Shown: positions 38,685-48,859 of the stretch, piece by piece
Position numbering within the stretch: the first letter of the stretch is position 1
How the letters are laid out: every line of letters begins with the position of its first letter
From: Williamsia muralis
Lineage (GTDB): Bacteria; Actinomycetota; Actinomycetes; Mycobacteriales; Mycobacteriaceae
DNA: 64,000 nucleotides
Assembly: GCF_002735905.1 (NCBI RefSeq)
Contig: NZ_PEBD01000010.1
Location: 868,001 to 932,000, forward strand
Direction of reading: 5' to 3'
Position numbers and translations under genes: made by a program
The notes under the pieces: generated by a model
The model's input: only the letters and a program-made list of their open reading frames with translations
Told to the model about the DNA's origin: nothing
Databases searched by the model: none

Positions 38685-40205
38685 TTAGCGGGGCGCGCAG
38701 CTGACCGGGGCAGCGACAGAACCTGGCTCGCGGCGTACAAGTGCTTCGCGCGCCTCGTGTCGTCCCACATTGAATGCCGTGGGTCCGTGTTCGTCCGCAA
38801 GGTCGCGCCCGATGCCACGCAGGACGCACTCGTGGAGGTCGACGGGCAGCCCCAGCAGCGCTTCGGTGGCATCGGGGGACAGGTTCGCCAGGTAGGTCAG
38901 GTCGACCTTGCCGGTTCGCTCGAAGCGGTCGACGTTGGCCTGCGCGATTTGTTCGTCCGGGTTGTAGGCCGCGAACGACAATGCGGCGACGATGGTGAGA
39001 AACCCCAGAGCTCTTGGCAATTGGCGGGTGCCGAGGCCGGCGCCGGCAATGACCAGGGCAACGAGGACGGCTCCGAGCCACAGCTCTGTTGCCATCACAC
39101 CCACGCGCAGCCGGGTGGCGCCGAAGGTGTCCATGTAGAGGTTCATCCGGTGCAACGCCGAGGCCACGACGGCAAGCGCCGCGATGCAGAGTCCGCCGAG
39201 GATCGTCCGCATCAGTACCCGCCCGGCGGACGTGCTGCGGTCCGCGCGTTGCCAGGCGATCGACACGACCAGGATGGTGAGCGCCGTGACGGCGAAGAGT
39301 TGCCAGAATCCGGTGCGCGCGTAGTCCGCGTAGGTCAGTCCCGCCGTCTCCTGCACGTAGTCGTCGCCACCGAACATCGCCCGTGCCTGGGTGATCAGAA
39401 AGACGATGTACAAGACGAGCACGGTGCCGGTGGGAACGGCCCACATCCACGGCTCGGCCGACGTGCGCGGCGACCGGTCCGCCAGACGTGGTCGGGCGTA
39501 GCGCAGGTAGATCCCGATCGCGGTGGCTCCTCCGATGACAAGACCGATGACGACACTGGGGCCCACCTCGGTGTCGCCGACGTCCGGCAACACAGTGCTC
39601 AGCAACGACTCGAACGTCGCGTCGGCGCCGGCGAACAGGGCGCCGAACACCACCAAGAGCACCACTGTCACCACCGCCACCTGGATCATGGCCCCCAGGT
39701 TCTTCACCGGACGGTCCCGTGCGCCGTCGGCGATTCCGCGCCCCAGCCACGCGGCAGTCGGGATGAGGGCGACGATCGGCGCGACGACGGCTGCGGCCAT
39801 CTCGCGAATGGACTGGGCACCGACAACGAGCGTCCCCGTGGCCAGGATCGCGATGGCCGTGCAGACTGCGGCCAGCCATCCGGCGCTGCGCCATCCCGAG
39901 ACGAGTAGTAGCGCAACGATGCCGGCGGCGGTGATCAGCTCGGTCACGGTGGGCCGCTCGGGCGACGCGGCGAAGACGGCTGCCAGCACCGCGACGCCGG
40001 TCAGTGCGATGCCGATCCCGATCGCGTCGGTCGGCACCAAGCCCATCGCCAGAACGATGGTGATGGCAACTGCCACAACAACTTTCAGTGGTGCAGTCCC
40101 AGGCAACGCCGTGGAGAGCGTGACCCGGTGGATCTTGGCCGGTTCCTTGGTCAGCACCACCGATTGGTAAGCCTGAGGAGCATCCGAACTGTGGGTCTTG
40201 GGCAT
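38685..40205 (-). CDS. DUF4153/DUF4173-like polytopic membrane protein
   Basis: A 506-residue integral membrane protein with about 11-12 hydrophobic segments, starting with VVVAVAITIVLAMGLV and ending in a soluble tail of about 100 residues. The stretch ETAGLTYADYARTGFWQL matches the DUF4173 core as I remember it. I take ATG 40205 (MPKTHSSDAP), preceded by GAGAGGTG; the frame upstream of it reaches into the intergenic region without support. It lies 79 bp downstream of the sensor kinase on the same strand, so it could be an output or partner of that two-component system. Function unknown. Confidence 0.82.
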   Translation of the reverse strand: MPKTHSSDAPQAYQSVVLTKEPAKIHRVTLSTALPGTAPLKVVVAVAITIVLAMGLVPTDAIGIGIALTGVAVLAAVFAASPERPTVTELITAAGIVALLLVSGWRSAGWLAAVCTAIAILATGTLVVGAQSIREMAAAVVAPIVALIPTAAWLGRGIADGARDRPVKNLGAMIQVAVVTVVLLVVFGALFAGADATFESLLSTVLPDVGDTEVGPSVVIGLVIGGATAIGIYLRYARPRLADRSPRTSAEPWMWAVPTGTVLVLYIVFLITQARAMFGGDDYVQETAGLTYADYARTGFWQLFAVTALTILVVSIAWQRADRSTSAGRVLMRTILGGLCIAALAVVASALHRMNLYMDTFGATRLRVGVMATELWLGAVLVALVIAGAGLGTRQLPRALGFLTIVAALSFAAYNPDEQIAQANVDRFERTGKVDLTYLANLSPDATEALLGLPVDLHECVLRGIGRDLADEHGPTAFNVGRHEAREALVRREPGSVAAPVSCAPR

Positions 40206-40284
40206 GGGTGTAGCACCTCTCGGAGACGATGGAGCAAAAATGGTGCCGCGATCTGCGGCGATGCTGTGCGCGTTCGAGCAGTCG

Positions 40285-41274
40285 TCAGTCGGCGGGCACG
40301 AGCGGTAGACGGATCCGGATCCGGCAGCCCTCAGGGACGTCGACCACACCGATGTCGCCGGCGTGCAGTGTGATCACCCACTGGGCAATGGCCAGACCCA
40401 GACCTGTTCCGCCGTCGCGTGATCCCCCTCGACTGAACCGCTCGAAGATGCGCAGCCGCTCGGCGGGCGCGATACCCGGGCCCCGGTCGGCCACGTCGAT
40501 GACAACCACCTCGCCCTCCCGCCAGGCACTGACCTCCACGACGCCGCCGGGCGGGGAGTGGCGGGCCGCGTTGTCGAGAAGATTGGCGAGCACCTGATGC
40601 AGACGACCCTCGTCGGCGTGGACGTGTAGCGCCGCCGCGACGTCGATCGCAAACGAGATGTCGCCCGGTGAGCGAAGCCGGCATTCGGCGACGGCGGTCT
40701 CGGCGAAGCATGCGATATCGATGCGCTGGTGGTCTAGCTGGGCGACGCCGCCTTCGATCCGGGACAGATCCAGCAACTCGGTGATCAGCCGCCCCAGCCG
40801 GTCCGTCTGCGAGAGCGCCAGTTCGAGGGTCTCCTGGTCCGGCGTCCGTACCCCGTCGACCATGTTCTCCAACACTGCGTGCAGTGCGGCGACCGGTGTA
40901 CGTAACTCGTGGGCGACATTCCCGGTGACCTCGCGGCGATAGCGGTCCTCGCCGGCGAGGTCATCGGCCATCTGATTGAAAGCAGTTGCCAGCGTGCCTA
41001 TTTCGTCGCGGGACGTCGCTCGGACGCGGGCGGTGTAGTCGCCGCGGGACATCCGGCGCACCGCCCCCGTCATCTCGCGCAGCGGAGACGTCATCCCGTG
41101 GGCGAGCACAAACGTGACGACTATCGCGACGAGCAGTGCCATCAGCAAGGCGTACCGGAACTGCCACTGCGCGGTGATCCAGAAGGACACGCTGGAGGTG
41201 AACAGTGCGCAACCGACCACAACCGCGGTCTTGAACTTGAACGAGTGCAGCGGGTCCAGCGGCCGGGGCAGCAT
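40285..41274 (-). CDS. Two-component sensor histidine kinase, short-loop (intramembrane-sensing style)
   Basis: A 329-residue kinase. Two membrane helices lie at about residues 14-34 and 42-61 with only some seven residues outside the membrane. A HAMP domain follows (MTSPLREMTGAVRRMSRGDY), then the H-box NVAHELRTPVAAL, the N-box NLLDNAARHS, and the G-boxes DRGPGIAP and GTGLGLAI. ATG 41274 overlaps the TGA of the response regulator gene; GTG 41277 is an equally possible start. GAGGGA upstream serves either. The very short outer loop suggests sensing inside the membrane or through a partner, possibly the DUF4173-like protein. Confidence 0.92.
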   Translation of the reverse strand: MLPRPLDPLHSFKFKTAVVVGCALFTSSVSFWITAQWQFRYALLMALLVAIVVTFVLAHGMTSPLREMTGAVRRMSRGDYTARVRATSRDEIGTLATAFNQMADDLAGEDRYRREVTGNVAHELRTPVAALHAVLENMVDGVRTPDQETLELALSQTDRLGRLITELLDLSRIEGGVAQLDHQRIDIACFAETAVAECRLRSPGDISFAIDVAAALHVHADEGRLHQVLANLLDNAARHSPPGGVVEVSAWREGEVVVIDVADRGPGIAPAERLRIFERFSRGGSRDGGTGLGLAIAQWVITLHAGDIGVVDVPEGCRIRIRLPLVPAD

Positions 41275-42017
41275 CACGGCGGTCCCTCGGTTCCCGACAC
41301 CGCGCGGACCTCGAGTGCGTAGCCGATGCCGTGCACGGTCCGGATCCGAGACGAACCCACCTTCTTGCGGAGGGAACGGATGTGGCTGTCGACCGTGCGG
41401 GTCTCTCCGGCGGCGGGCCAGTGCCAGACCGCGTCGAGCAGCTGTTCCCGACTGAGCACGGCGCCGGGGTGGCGGACCAGGAACGCCAGGAGGTCGAACT
41501 CGGTGCGGGTGAGATGTACCTCGTGCCCTTCGACCGTCACCTGCCGGGCGGCCTCGTCGATGCGCAGACCGTCCCTCACCTCGCCGGCCGGATCCGGTGC
41601 CGCGGGCTCGGCGGCAGAGTCGGCGAACGGGCCGTAGCGTTCGGCACGTCGGAGCAGAGCGCGGGTGCGCGCCACGAGCTCGCGCATGGAGAACGGCTTG
41701 GCCAAGTAGTCGTCGGCGCCCACTCCCAGTCCGATGACGAGGTCGGTCTCGCCGGAGCGGGCGGTGAGCATCAGTACCGGGGTCGCCATATGTGCCTGGA
41801 TCCGCCGGCAGACCTCCAGGCCGTCCATCCCCGGAAGCATCAGATCGAGGATCACCGCATCCGGATTGGTGCTGCGATGAGCGTCGATCGCAGCAGGCCC
41901 CGTGTCGGCCGTGGTCACCGCGAAGCCCTCCGCGCCCAGGCGGTCCGCGATCGACTGACGGATCAGTGGCTCGTCGTCGACGACCAGCACCGATGGCGTC
42001 TGCGGGTGTGGGGTCAT
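41274..42017 (-). CDS. OmpR-family response regulator
   Basis: A 247-residue regulator. The receiver domain has the acidic pair VDDEP, the phospho-acceptor Asp in VILDLMLPGMDG, and the conserved Lys in DDYLAKPFSM. A linker of about 25 residues leads to a winged-helix DNA-binding domain with LTRTEFDLLAFLVRHPG, LLDAVW and RTVDSHIRSLRKKVG. It is cotranscribed with the kinase through a stop/start overlap. Two 16 bp direct repeats spaced 22 bp lie just upstream, as expected for autoregulation. Confidence 0.95.
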   Translation of the reverse strand: MTPHPQTPSVLVVDDEPLIRQSIADRLGAEGFAVTTADTGPAAIDAHRSTNPDAVILDLMLPGMDGLEVCRRIQAHMATPVLMLTARSGETDLVIGLGVGADDYLAKPFSMRELVARTRALLRRAERYGPFADSAAEPAAPDPAGEVRDGLRIDEAARQVTVEGHEVHLTRTEFDLLAFLVRHPGAVLSREQLLDAVWHWPAAGETRTVDSHIRSLRKKVGSSRIRTVHGIGYALEVRAVSGTEGPP

Positions 42018-42049
42018 GACTGCGACGGTAGTGCTCCGATGTCCGCACC

Positions 42050-42087
42050 CTGCGCAGATGTTGTGAAGAGTCTGCGAAGGTTTTGTG
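42050..42087. promoter_or_regulatory. Direct-repeat operator upstream of response regulator gene
   Basis: CTGCGCAGATGTTGTG (42050-42065) and CTGCGAAGGTTTTGTG (42072-42087) match at 13 of 16 positions and start 22 bp apart, two helical turns. They lie 33-70 bp before the regulator start. OmpR-family regulators bind tandem sites on one DNA face, so an autoregulatory site is likely. Confidence 0.6.
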
Positions 42088-42137
42088 CGGAGAATGCGCG
42101 GTCGTGACGGCAGGGTCGTGACCTGGGCCGGGGCAAT

Positions 42138-42166
42138 TTGGACCTGGGCCGGATCTATTGCATACT
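42138..42166 (+). promoter_or_regulatory. S10 operon promoter (predicted)
   Basis: TTGGAC at 42138-42143, a 17 bp spacer and CATACT at 42161-42166 form a good housekeeping-type promoter directed at rpsJ. Transcription would begin near 42173, leaving a leader of about 400 nt. Confidence 0.6.
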
Positions 42167-42172
42167 TGTCGG

Positions 42173-42574
42173 GTTGCCTTGATCGGCAGCGCGGCCCTGT
42201 ATGTCTGTCGTCTGTGCGTGCGAACGTCCAGACCAGGTGACAGGCCCCCGTCGATCAGAGAGCATCACCGGACGAACTAAGCGGTCACGAACTGGTTCGA
42301 GCTTCCGTTGTGGTGCACAACAAGCAAGTACGACCCGCGTCCACCTGGACGCACACCGGCACCACGGGTTCTGCGCATGCGCAGAGGTATGTGTAGCGAA
42401 TGCGACACGCCCGACTGCGTGGACCGGACGGGCCTGCGGAAGCAGGCACTGAACAACGACAGATGAACAGCGTCGATCACCACCGCAAGGTTCTGGTCAC
42501 GGGGATGCGACTACACAGTTGCGTCGTTCGAGGTGTTCATCTGTGCAGCCGAAATTGACGGAAGAGGACACAGC
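42173..42574 (+). other. Long S10 operon leader with stem structures
   Basis: About 400 nt separate the predicted start of transcription from rpsJ, with no convincing gene. It contains GTTGTG-GTG-CACAAC (42307-42321), a 6 bp stem with a 3 nt loop, and the perfect palindrome CTGCGCATGCGCAG (42371-42384). In E. coli an S10 leader binds L4 for feedback control; whether this leader does is unknown. The remaining stretch 42018-42137 is the regulator's upstream region. Confidence 0.5.
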
Positions 42575-42880
42575 GTGGCGGGACAAAAGATCCGCATCCG
42601 GCTCAAGGCCTACGACCATGAGGCGATCGACGCGTCGGCGCGCAAGATCGTGGAGACCGTGACCCGTACGGGTGCACGTGTGGTCGGCCCTGTGCCGTTG
42701 CCCACCGAAAAGAACGTGTATTGCGTCATCCGCTCGCCGCACAAGTACAAAGACTCGCGCGAGCATTTCGAGATGCGTACACACAAGCGACTGATCGACA
42801 TCCTCGACCCGACGCCGAAGACCGTTGACGCCTTGATGCGCATCGATCTGCCGGCGAGCGTCGACGTCAACATCCAGTGA
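42575..42880 (+). CDS. rpsJ: 30S ribosomal protein S10
   Basis: A 101-residue S10, of family length, with [20 protein letters not shown] and the C-terminal [24 protein letters not shown] 42575 is the start, with AGAGGA 7 bp upstream; an ATG further upstream at 42533 would add residues not found in S10. First gene of the S10 operon. S10 binds 16S rRNA in the 30S head and also serves as NusE in antitermination. Confidence 0.98.
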   Translation: MAGQKIRIRLKAYDHEAIDASARKIVETVTRTGARVVGPVPLPTEKNVYCVIRSPHKYKDSREHFEMRTHKRLIDILDPTPKTVDALMRIDLPASVDVNIQ

Positions 42881-42897
42881 GTGGCGGGAATCATCAG

Positions 42898-43548
42898 ATG
42901 ACTCAAAGAAATGTGAAGGGAATCCTGGGCACGAAGCTCGGGATGACCCAGGTCTTCGACGAAGACAACCGGGTGATCCCGGTGACCGTCGTCAAGGCCG
43001 GACCCAACGTGGTCACCCAGATCCGCACCGAAGAGACCGACGGTTACACCGCCGTGCAGCTCGCCTACGGTGCCATCGACCCGCGCAAGGTCACCAAGCC
43101 TGTCGCCGGTCAGTTCGCCAAGGCCGGGGTCACCCCGCGCCGGCACCTGACCGAGATCCGCGTCCACGACGTGTCCGACTACACCGTCGGACAGGAACTG
43201 ACCGCCGAGATCTTCGCCGACGGAGCACTGGTCGACGTGACCGGTACTTCCAAGGGCAAGGGCTTCGCCGGTGTCATGAAGCGCCACGGCTTCAAGGGCC
43301 TGGGCGCCAGCCACGGCGTGCACCGCGTGCACCGCGCTCCCGGTTCCATCGGTGGCTGCGCCACCCCCGGTCGCGTGTTCAAGGGCATGCGGATGGCCGG
43401 ACGGATGGGCAACGACAAGGTCACCACGCAGAACCTGAAGGTCCACAAGGTGGACGCCGAATCGGGCCTCCTGCTGATCAAGGGAGCAATCCCCGGTCGC
43501 AAGGGCGCGGTTGTCATCGTTCGCGACGCAATGAAGGGTGGTGCATAG
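42898..43548 (+). CDS. rplC: 50S ribosomal protein L3
   Basis: A 216-residue L3 starting [20 protein letters not shown], with the conserved loop [16 protein letters not shown] and [20 protein letters not shown]3 helps start 50S assembly and reaches to the peptidyl-transferase centre. ATG 42898 fits family length; an alternative GTG 42877 overlapping the rpsJ stop would add seven residues. Confidence 0.97.
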   Translation: MTQRNVKGILGTKLGMTQVFDEDNRVIPVTVVKAGPNVVTQIRTEETDGYTAVQLAYGAIDPRKVTKPVAGQFAKAGVTPRRHLTEIRVHDVSDYTVGQELTAEIFADGALVDVTGTSKGKGFAGVMKRHGFKGLGASHGVHRVHRAPGSIGGCATPGRVFKGMRMAGRMGNDKVTTQNLKVHKVDAESGLLLIKGAIPGRKGAVVIVRDAMKGGA

Positions 43549-43551
43549 CCA

Positions 43552-44214
43552 GTGAGCGTCAACACTGAGAAGCAGCAGACCCGCACGATCGACGTGAAGA
43601 GCTTCGGCGGCAAGACCGACGGAACCGTCGAGCTGCCTGCCGAGATCTTCGACGCACCGGCGAACATCTCGCTGATGCACCAGGTCGTCGTCGCGCAGCA
43701 GGGTGCCGCACGCCAGGGCACCCACGCCACCAAGACGCGGGCCCAGGTCCGCGGTGGCGGCGCAAAGCCGTACCGCCAGAAGGGAACCGGTCGCGCCCGC
43801 CAGGGCTCGACCCGCGCCCCGCAGTTCACCGGTGGTGGCACCGTCCACGGCCCACAGCCGCGCGACTACAGCCAGCGCACCCCCAAGAAGATGAAGGCAG
43901 CCGCCCTGCGCGGTGCCCTCTCCGACCGGGCCCGCAACGACCGCATCCACGTGATCACCGAACTGGTTTCCGGGCAGGCCCCGTCCACCAAGTCGGCTCG
44001 TCAGTTCCTCGAAGAGCTGTCCGATCGTCGTAAGTTCCTGCTGGTCGTCGGACGTGAAGACGTCGCCGCATGGAAGAGCGTGCAGAACCTGCAGCATGTT
44101 CTGCCCATCGCACCCGACCAGCTGAACACCTACGACGTGCTCGATGCCGACGAGGTCGTCTTCAGCCGCGAGGCACTGGGCGCATTCGTCGACCAGAACA
44201 AGAAGGAGGCCTGA
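43552..44214 (+). CDS. rplD: 50S ribosomal protein L4
   Basis: A 220-residue L4 with the exit-tunnel loop [20 protein letters not shown] then [16 protein letters not shown], and the C-terminal [21 protein letters not shown] 43552 lies 3 bp after rplC. In E. coli L4 also represses its own operon by binding the S10 leader; the long leader here makes that worth testing. Confidence 0.97.
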   Translation: MSVNTEKQQTRTIDVKSFGGKTDGTVELPAEIFDAPANISLMHQVVVAQQGAARQGTHATKTRAQVRGGGAKPYRQKGTGRARQGSTRAPQFTGGGTVHGPQPRDYSQRTPKKMKAAALRGALSDRARNDRIHVITELVSGQAPSTKSARQFLEELSDRRKFLLVVGREDVAAWKSVQNLQHVLPIAPDQLNTYDVLDADEVVFSREALGAFVDQNKKEA

Positions 44215-44219
44215 GTTCC

Positions 44220-44525
44220 ATGACAGTTCAGGCAAACCCCCGCGACATCATTCTGGCGCCGGTCATCTCCGAGAAGTCCTACGGACTGATCGAGGACAAC
44301 GTGTACACGTTCTTCGTGCACCCGGAGTCGAACAAGACCCAGATCAAGATCGCCATCGAAGAGATCTTCGGCGTGCAGGTCTCGAGCGTGAACACCGCCA
44401 ACCGTCAGGGCAAGCGCAAGCGCACCCGGTTCGGTTACGGCAAGCGCAAGGACACCAAGCGCGCGATCGTGACACTGACCGCAGACAGCAAGCCCATCGA
44501 GATCTTCGGAGGCCCGGTCGGCTGA
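44220..44525 (+). CDS. rplW: 50S ribosomal protein L23
   Basis: A 101-residue L23 beginning [20 protein letters not shown], with [20 protein letters not shown] and the basic loop [19 protein letters not shown]. It sits at the tunnel exit, where trigger factor and SRP dock. ATG 44220 follows the rplD stop by 5 bp, with AAGGAGG inside the end of rplD. Confidence 0.97.
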   Translation: MTVQANPRDIILAPVISEKSYGLIEDNVYTFFVHPESNKTQIKIAIEEIFGVQVSSVNTANRQGKRKRTRFGYGKRKDTKRAIVTLTADSKPIEIFGGPVG

Positions 44526-44568
44526 CGCCGCTCGGACTCCACCGAAGAAGTAGAGGACAAGAAGACTC

Positions 44569-45405
44569 ATGGCTATTCGTAAGTACAAGCCGACGACCCC
44601 CGGTCGTCGTGGCGCTTCCGGCGCGGACTTCTCCGAAGTCACTCGTGACACCCCGGAGAAGTCGCTGGTTCGTCCGCTGCATGGTCGCGGTGGACGAAAC
44701 GCCCACGGCCGCATCACAACCCGTCACAAGGGTGGTGGCCACAAGCGTGCCTACCGTCTGATCGACTTCCGTCGCCACGACAAGGACGGCATCAACGCCA
44801 AGGTCGCTCACATCGAGTACGACCCGAACCGCACTGCGCGGATCGCGTTGCTGCACTACGTCGACGGCGAGAAGCGGTACATCATCGCGCCCAAGGGACT
44901 CAAGCAGCACGACGTGGTGGAAAGCGGCCCGACCGCCGACATCAAGCCGGGCAACAACCTCCCGATGCGCAACATCCCGACCGGTACCCAGATCCACGCT
45001 GTGGAGCTGCGTCCCGGTGGCGGCGCCAAGATGGCTCGTAGCGCCGGTGCCTCGATCCAGTTGCTCGGTAAGGAAGGCCCCTACGCCACGCTGCGTATGC
45101 CTTCCGGTGAAATCCGTCGCGTCGACGTGCGCTGCCGCGCCACCGTCGGCGAGGTCGGTAACGCCGAGCAGAGCAACATCAACTGGGGCAAGGCCGGCCG
45201 TATGCGTTGGAAGGGCAAGCGCCCGACCGTCCGTGGTGTCGTGATGAACCCGGTCGACCACCCGCACGGTGGCGGCGAGGGCAAGACCTCCGGTGGTCGC
45301 CACCCGGTCAGCCCGTGGGGTAAGCCCGAGGGCCGTACCCGCAAGAACAAGGCCAGCGACAAGCTGATCGTCCGTCGCCGGCGCACCGGCAAGAACAAGC
45401 GATAA
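44569..45405 (+). CDS. rplB: 50S ribosomal protein L2
   Basis: A 278-residue L2 ([20 protein letters not shown]). It has the conserved HNPVD-equivalent [18 protein letters not shown] with the histidine near the peptidyl-transferase centre, and a basic C-terminus. Family length. ATG 44569 follows rplW by 43 bp with AGAGGACAAG upstream. Confidence 0.98.
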   Translation: MAIRKYKPTTPGRRGASGADFSEVTRDTPEKSLVRPLHGRGGRNAHGRITTRHKGGGHKRAYRLIDFRRHDKDGINAKVAHIEYDPNRTARIALLHYVDGEKRYIIAPKGLKQHDVVESGPTADIKPGNNLPMRNIPTGTQIHAVELRPGGGAKMARSAGASIQLLGKEGPYATLRMPSGEIRRVDVRCRATVGEVGNAEQSNINWGKAGRMRWKGKRPTVRGVVMNPVDHPHGGGEGKTSGGRHPVSPWGKPEGRTRKNKASDKLIVRRRRTGKNKR

Positions 45406-45422
45406 CAGGAGGGAGTTAGAGA

Positions 45423-45704
45423 ATGCCACGCAGCCTCAAGAAGGGCCCCTTCGTCGACGACCACCTGTTGAGCAAGGTCGACGTTCAGAACGAAAAGGGC
45501 ACCAAGCAGGTCATCAAGACCTGGTCCCGTCGGTCCACCATCATTCCGGACTTCATCGGTCACACCTTCGCCGTCCACGACGGCCGCAAGCATGTGCCGG
45601 TGTTCGTCTCGGAGTCCATGGTCGGTCACAAGCTCGGCGAGTTCGCGCCGACGCGCACCTTCAAGGGACACATCAAAGACGACCGGAAAGCGAAGCGTCG
45701 GTAG
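45423..45704 (+). CDS. rpsS: 30S ribosomal protein S19
   Basis: A 93-residue S19 ([15 protein letters not shown]) with the conserved [20 protein letters not shown] and [16 protein letters not shown]. It contacts S13 in the 30S head. AGGAGGGAG lies upstream of ATG 45423, and the stop abuts the rplV start. Confidence 0.98.
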   Translation: MPRSLKKGPFVDDHLLSKVDVQNEKGTKQVIKTWSRRSTIIPDFIGHTFAVHDGRKHVPVFVSESMVGHKLGEFAPTRTFKGHIKDDRKAKRR

Positions 45705-46945
<1,241 letters not shown>

Positions 46946-46948
46946 GGC

Positions 46949-47365
46949 ATGTTGATCCCTCGTCGGGTCAAACACCGCAAGCAGCACCACCCCAGCCTGA
47001 AAGGTCAGGCCAAGGGCGGCACCAAGGTGACGTTCGGTGACTACGGCATCCAGGCACTGGAGTCCGCCTACATCACCAACCGTCAGATCGAGTCAGCTCG
47101 TATCGCGATCAACCGGCACATCAAGCGTGGCGGCAAGGTGTGGATCAACATCTTCCCCGACCGCCCGTTGACGAAGAAGCCCGCCGAGACCCGCATGGGT
47201 TCCGGTAAGGGTTCGCCCGAGTGGTGGGTCGCCCCGGTCAAGCCGGGTCGCGTGCTGTTCGAGATGAGCTACCCCAATGAGGAGACCGCTCGCGAGGCCC
47301 TGCGTCGCGCGCAGCACAAGCTCCCGATCAAGACCCGCATCGTGACCAGGGAGGAGCAGTTCTGA
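46949..47365 (+). CDS. rplP: 50S ribosomal protein L16
   Basis: A 138-residue L16 ([19 protein letters not shown]) with [20 protein letters not shown], the loop that touches the A-site tRNA. AGGAGG stands before ATG 46949. The stop overlaps the rpmC start by 1 bp. Confidence 0.98.
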   Translation: MLIPRRVKHRKQHHPSLKGQAKGGTKVTFGDYGIQALESAYITNRQIESARIAINRHIKRGGKVWINIFPDRPLTKKPAETRMGSGKGSPEWWVAPVKPGRVLFEMSYPNEETAREALRRAQHKLPIKTRIVTREEQF

Positions 47366-47607
47366 TGTCTGTCGGAATCGCCGCCGCCGAGCTCCGCGAG
47401 CTCAGTGACGAAGAACTGGTCGAACGTTTGCGTGAGTCGAAGGAAGAGCTGTTCAACCTTCGGTTCCAGATGGCCACCGGTCAGCTCGACAACAACCGCC
47501 GGCTGCGTACCGTGCGTCGCGAGATCGCGCGCGTGTACACCGTCATGCGGGAGCGCGAGCTCGGCCTGGCCGCCGGACCCGATAACTCGGACGGTGACGA
47601 CGCATGA
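47365..47607 (+). CDS. rpmC: 50S ribosomal protein L29
   Basis: An 80-residue L29 with [20 protein letters not shown] and [19 protein letters not shown], a two-helix protein near the tunnel exit. GAGGAGCAG precedes ATG 47365. The end overlaps rpsQ by 4 bp (ATGA). Confidence 0.96.
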   Translation: MSVGIAAAELRELSDEELVERLRESKEELFNLRFQMATGQLDNNRRLRTVRREIARVYTVMRERELGLAAGPDNSDGDDA

Positions 47608-47897
47608 GTGAGGACCAGAAAGTGACTGAAACGTCCACCACCGAGGAGCGTGCACGCCGCAAAGAGCGGATCGGGTACGTCGTCTCGGACAAGATGCAGA
47701 AGACCATCGTGGTCGAGCTGGAAGATCGTGTGAAGCACCCGCTTTACGGCAAGATCATCCGCACCACCAGCAAGGTCAAGGCTCACGACGAGAACGAGAC
47801 CGCCGGTATCGGCGACCGCGTTCGCCTGATGGAGACCCGTCCCACCAGCGCCACCAAGCGCTGGCGTCTGGTCGAGGTCCTCGAGAAGGCCAAGTAA
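47604..47897 (+). CDS. rpsQ: 30S ribosomal protein S17
   Basis: A 97-residue S17 with [20 protein letters not shown] and [19 protein letters not shown], an OB-fold protein of the 30S body. Last gene of the operon; the intrinsic terminator follows after 16 bp. rplN and the rest of the spc genes do not follow, as in mycobacteria, where other genes separate the two operons. Confidence 0.97.
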   Translation: MSEDQKVTETSTTEERARRKERIGYVVSDKMQKTIVVELEDRVKHPLYGKIIRTTSKVKAHDENETAGIGDRVRLMETRPTSATKRWRLVEVLEKAK

Positions 47898-47913
47898 GCC
47901 AAGCAGTTTCACG

Positions 47914-47952
47914 AAAGCGGCCCGTCCCTTTGTTGGGGCGGGCCGCTTTTGT
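47914..47952 (+). terminator. Intrinsic terminator of the S10 operon
   Basis: AAAGCGGCCCGTCCC (47914-47928) pairs with GGGGCGGGCCGCTTT (47935-47949) with one G-T wobble and a 6 nt loop, then TTTTGTTG. A 15 bp GC-rich stem with a T run, directly after rpsQ. Confidence 0.93.
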
Positions 47953-48079
47953 TGAGATGACGCCTTCCTAGGGGTGCTACCGGTGAAAACTGCTGTTACT
48001 CTGCACAATGTCGGACCTCCACGATGCTTCGCGGACACCATCCGGCGACGGGTAACTCGTTACTTCAACTGGGAGTCGC

Positions 48080-48859
48080 ATGATTGCATCGTGGAGCACG
48101 ATCTGCTCGTACCCGAAGACGGGCAGGACTTGGATTCGCTTCATGTTGGCTGAGTACTTTAGCCTATCTTACGATCTGAATGTGGATGTCAATCTGCTAA
48201 ATGTATATACATTGATTCCGAACATCGATACAAACGTTCACGGTCGAGGGCGAGACTCAATCAGAGCGGAACTTCGAGAACGCCAGAAGGTTGGGATGCA
48301 GCATTCGTGGAGCGATTCCAGGTTCATGAAGTCAAATGACACAGTGGTGCTCGTCCGCGGTTTCGAAGACACTCTCGTTTCGCATTGGATGCACGCGCGA
48401 TTTCACTATCAGGCCGAAGGAAGAAGTATTTCTGAGTTTATCCGATCGGCCGACACTGGATTGCCGCAGATACGTTTATTTGCTGAGTACTGGGCGCCGA
48501 GATTCGATGATCCAAATGTATCGTTCGTCTCGTATGAAGCGATGATTTCCAGGCCGTTGGAGACATTCGAGTTCTTGCTCGCAGCGCTGGGGGTACCTGT
48601 TGAACGGCAAATTGCTCAACAGGCGGTCGAGAAGTCAACATTTGAACGAATGCAGCGGATAGAAGTTGAAGAAGGAATGTTGGGGATACGCTATGACCGA
48701 TCAAACCCAGAAGCGCTCAGGGTGCGAAAAGGAATAGTTGGCGGCTTTCGGGAGGTGCTCTCGCCTCACGACTGCACCTATATCGCAGCAGAGGTAGCGA
48801 AATCGGAAGAACTCAAGGAGATTTCTTCCTTGATTGCGGGTCAATGCCGAATGAGCTAA
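48080..48859 (+). CDS. Sulfotransferase (PAPS-dependent type)
   Basis: A 259-residue protein of the sulfotransferase fold, predicted to move sulfate from PAPS to a hydroxyl on a small molecule, lipid or glycan. The 5'-phosphosulfate loop is seen as CSYPKTGRTWIRFML at about residues 9-23, the 3'-phosphate motif region as TVVLVRGFEDTLVSHWM at about 88-104, and the C-terminal RVRKGIVGGFREVLS matches the RKG-loop. ATG 48080 has GGGAG upstream. It is the first of five overlapping genes that are clearly AT-richer than the rest of the window, with codons such as aat, ata and tta that neighbours avoid. No promoter is obvious; GTAACTCGTTAC at 48052-48063 is a small inverted repeat. Confidence 0.82.
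   Translation: MIASWSTICSYPKTGRTWIRFMLAEYFSLSYDLNVDVNLLNVYTLIPNIDTNVHGRGRDSIRAELRERQKVGMQHSWSDSRFMKSNDTVVLVRGFEDTLVSHWMHARFHYQAEGRSISEFIRSADTGLPQIRLFAEYWAPRFDDPNVSFVSYEAMISRPLETFEFLLAALGVPVERQIAQQAVEKSTFERMQRIEVEEGMLGIRYDRSNPEALRVRKGIVGGFREVLSPHDCTYIAAEVAKSEELKEISSLIAGQCRMS

Noticed and set aside
38199-39908. 569-codon plus-strand frame opposite the hotdog and membrane protein genes
   Set aside because: Composition is that of a shadow (His, Asp and Gln rich), and the minus strand has coherent membrane helices and a hotdog domain.
40285-42048. Single fused frame reading from before the response regulator into the kinase
   Set aside because: The upstream part is the regulator read out of frame; the kinase start at 41274 has a ribosome site and the usual stop/start overlap.
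47953-48079. Attachment site or tRNA at the edge of the foreign operon
   Set aside because: No tRNA cloverleaf, integrase gene or flanking direct repeat could be seen at either side.
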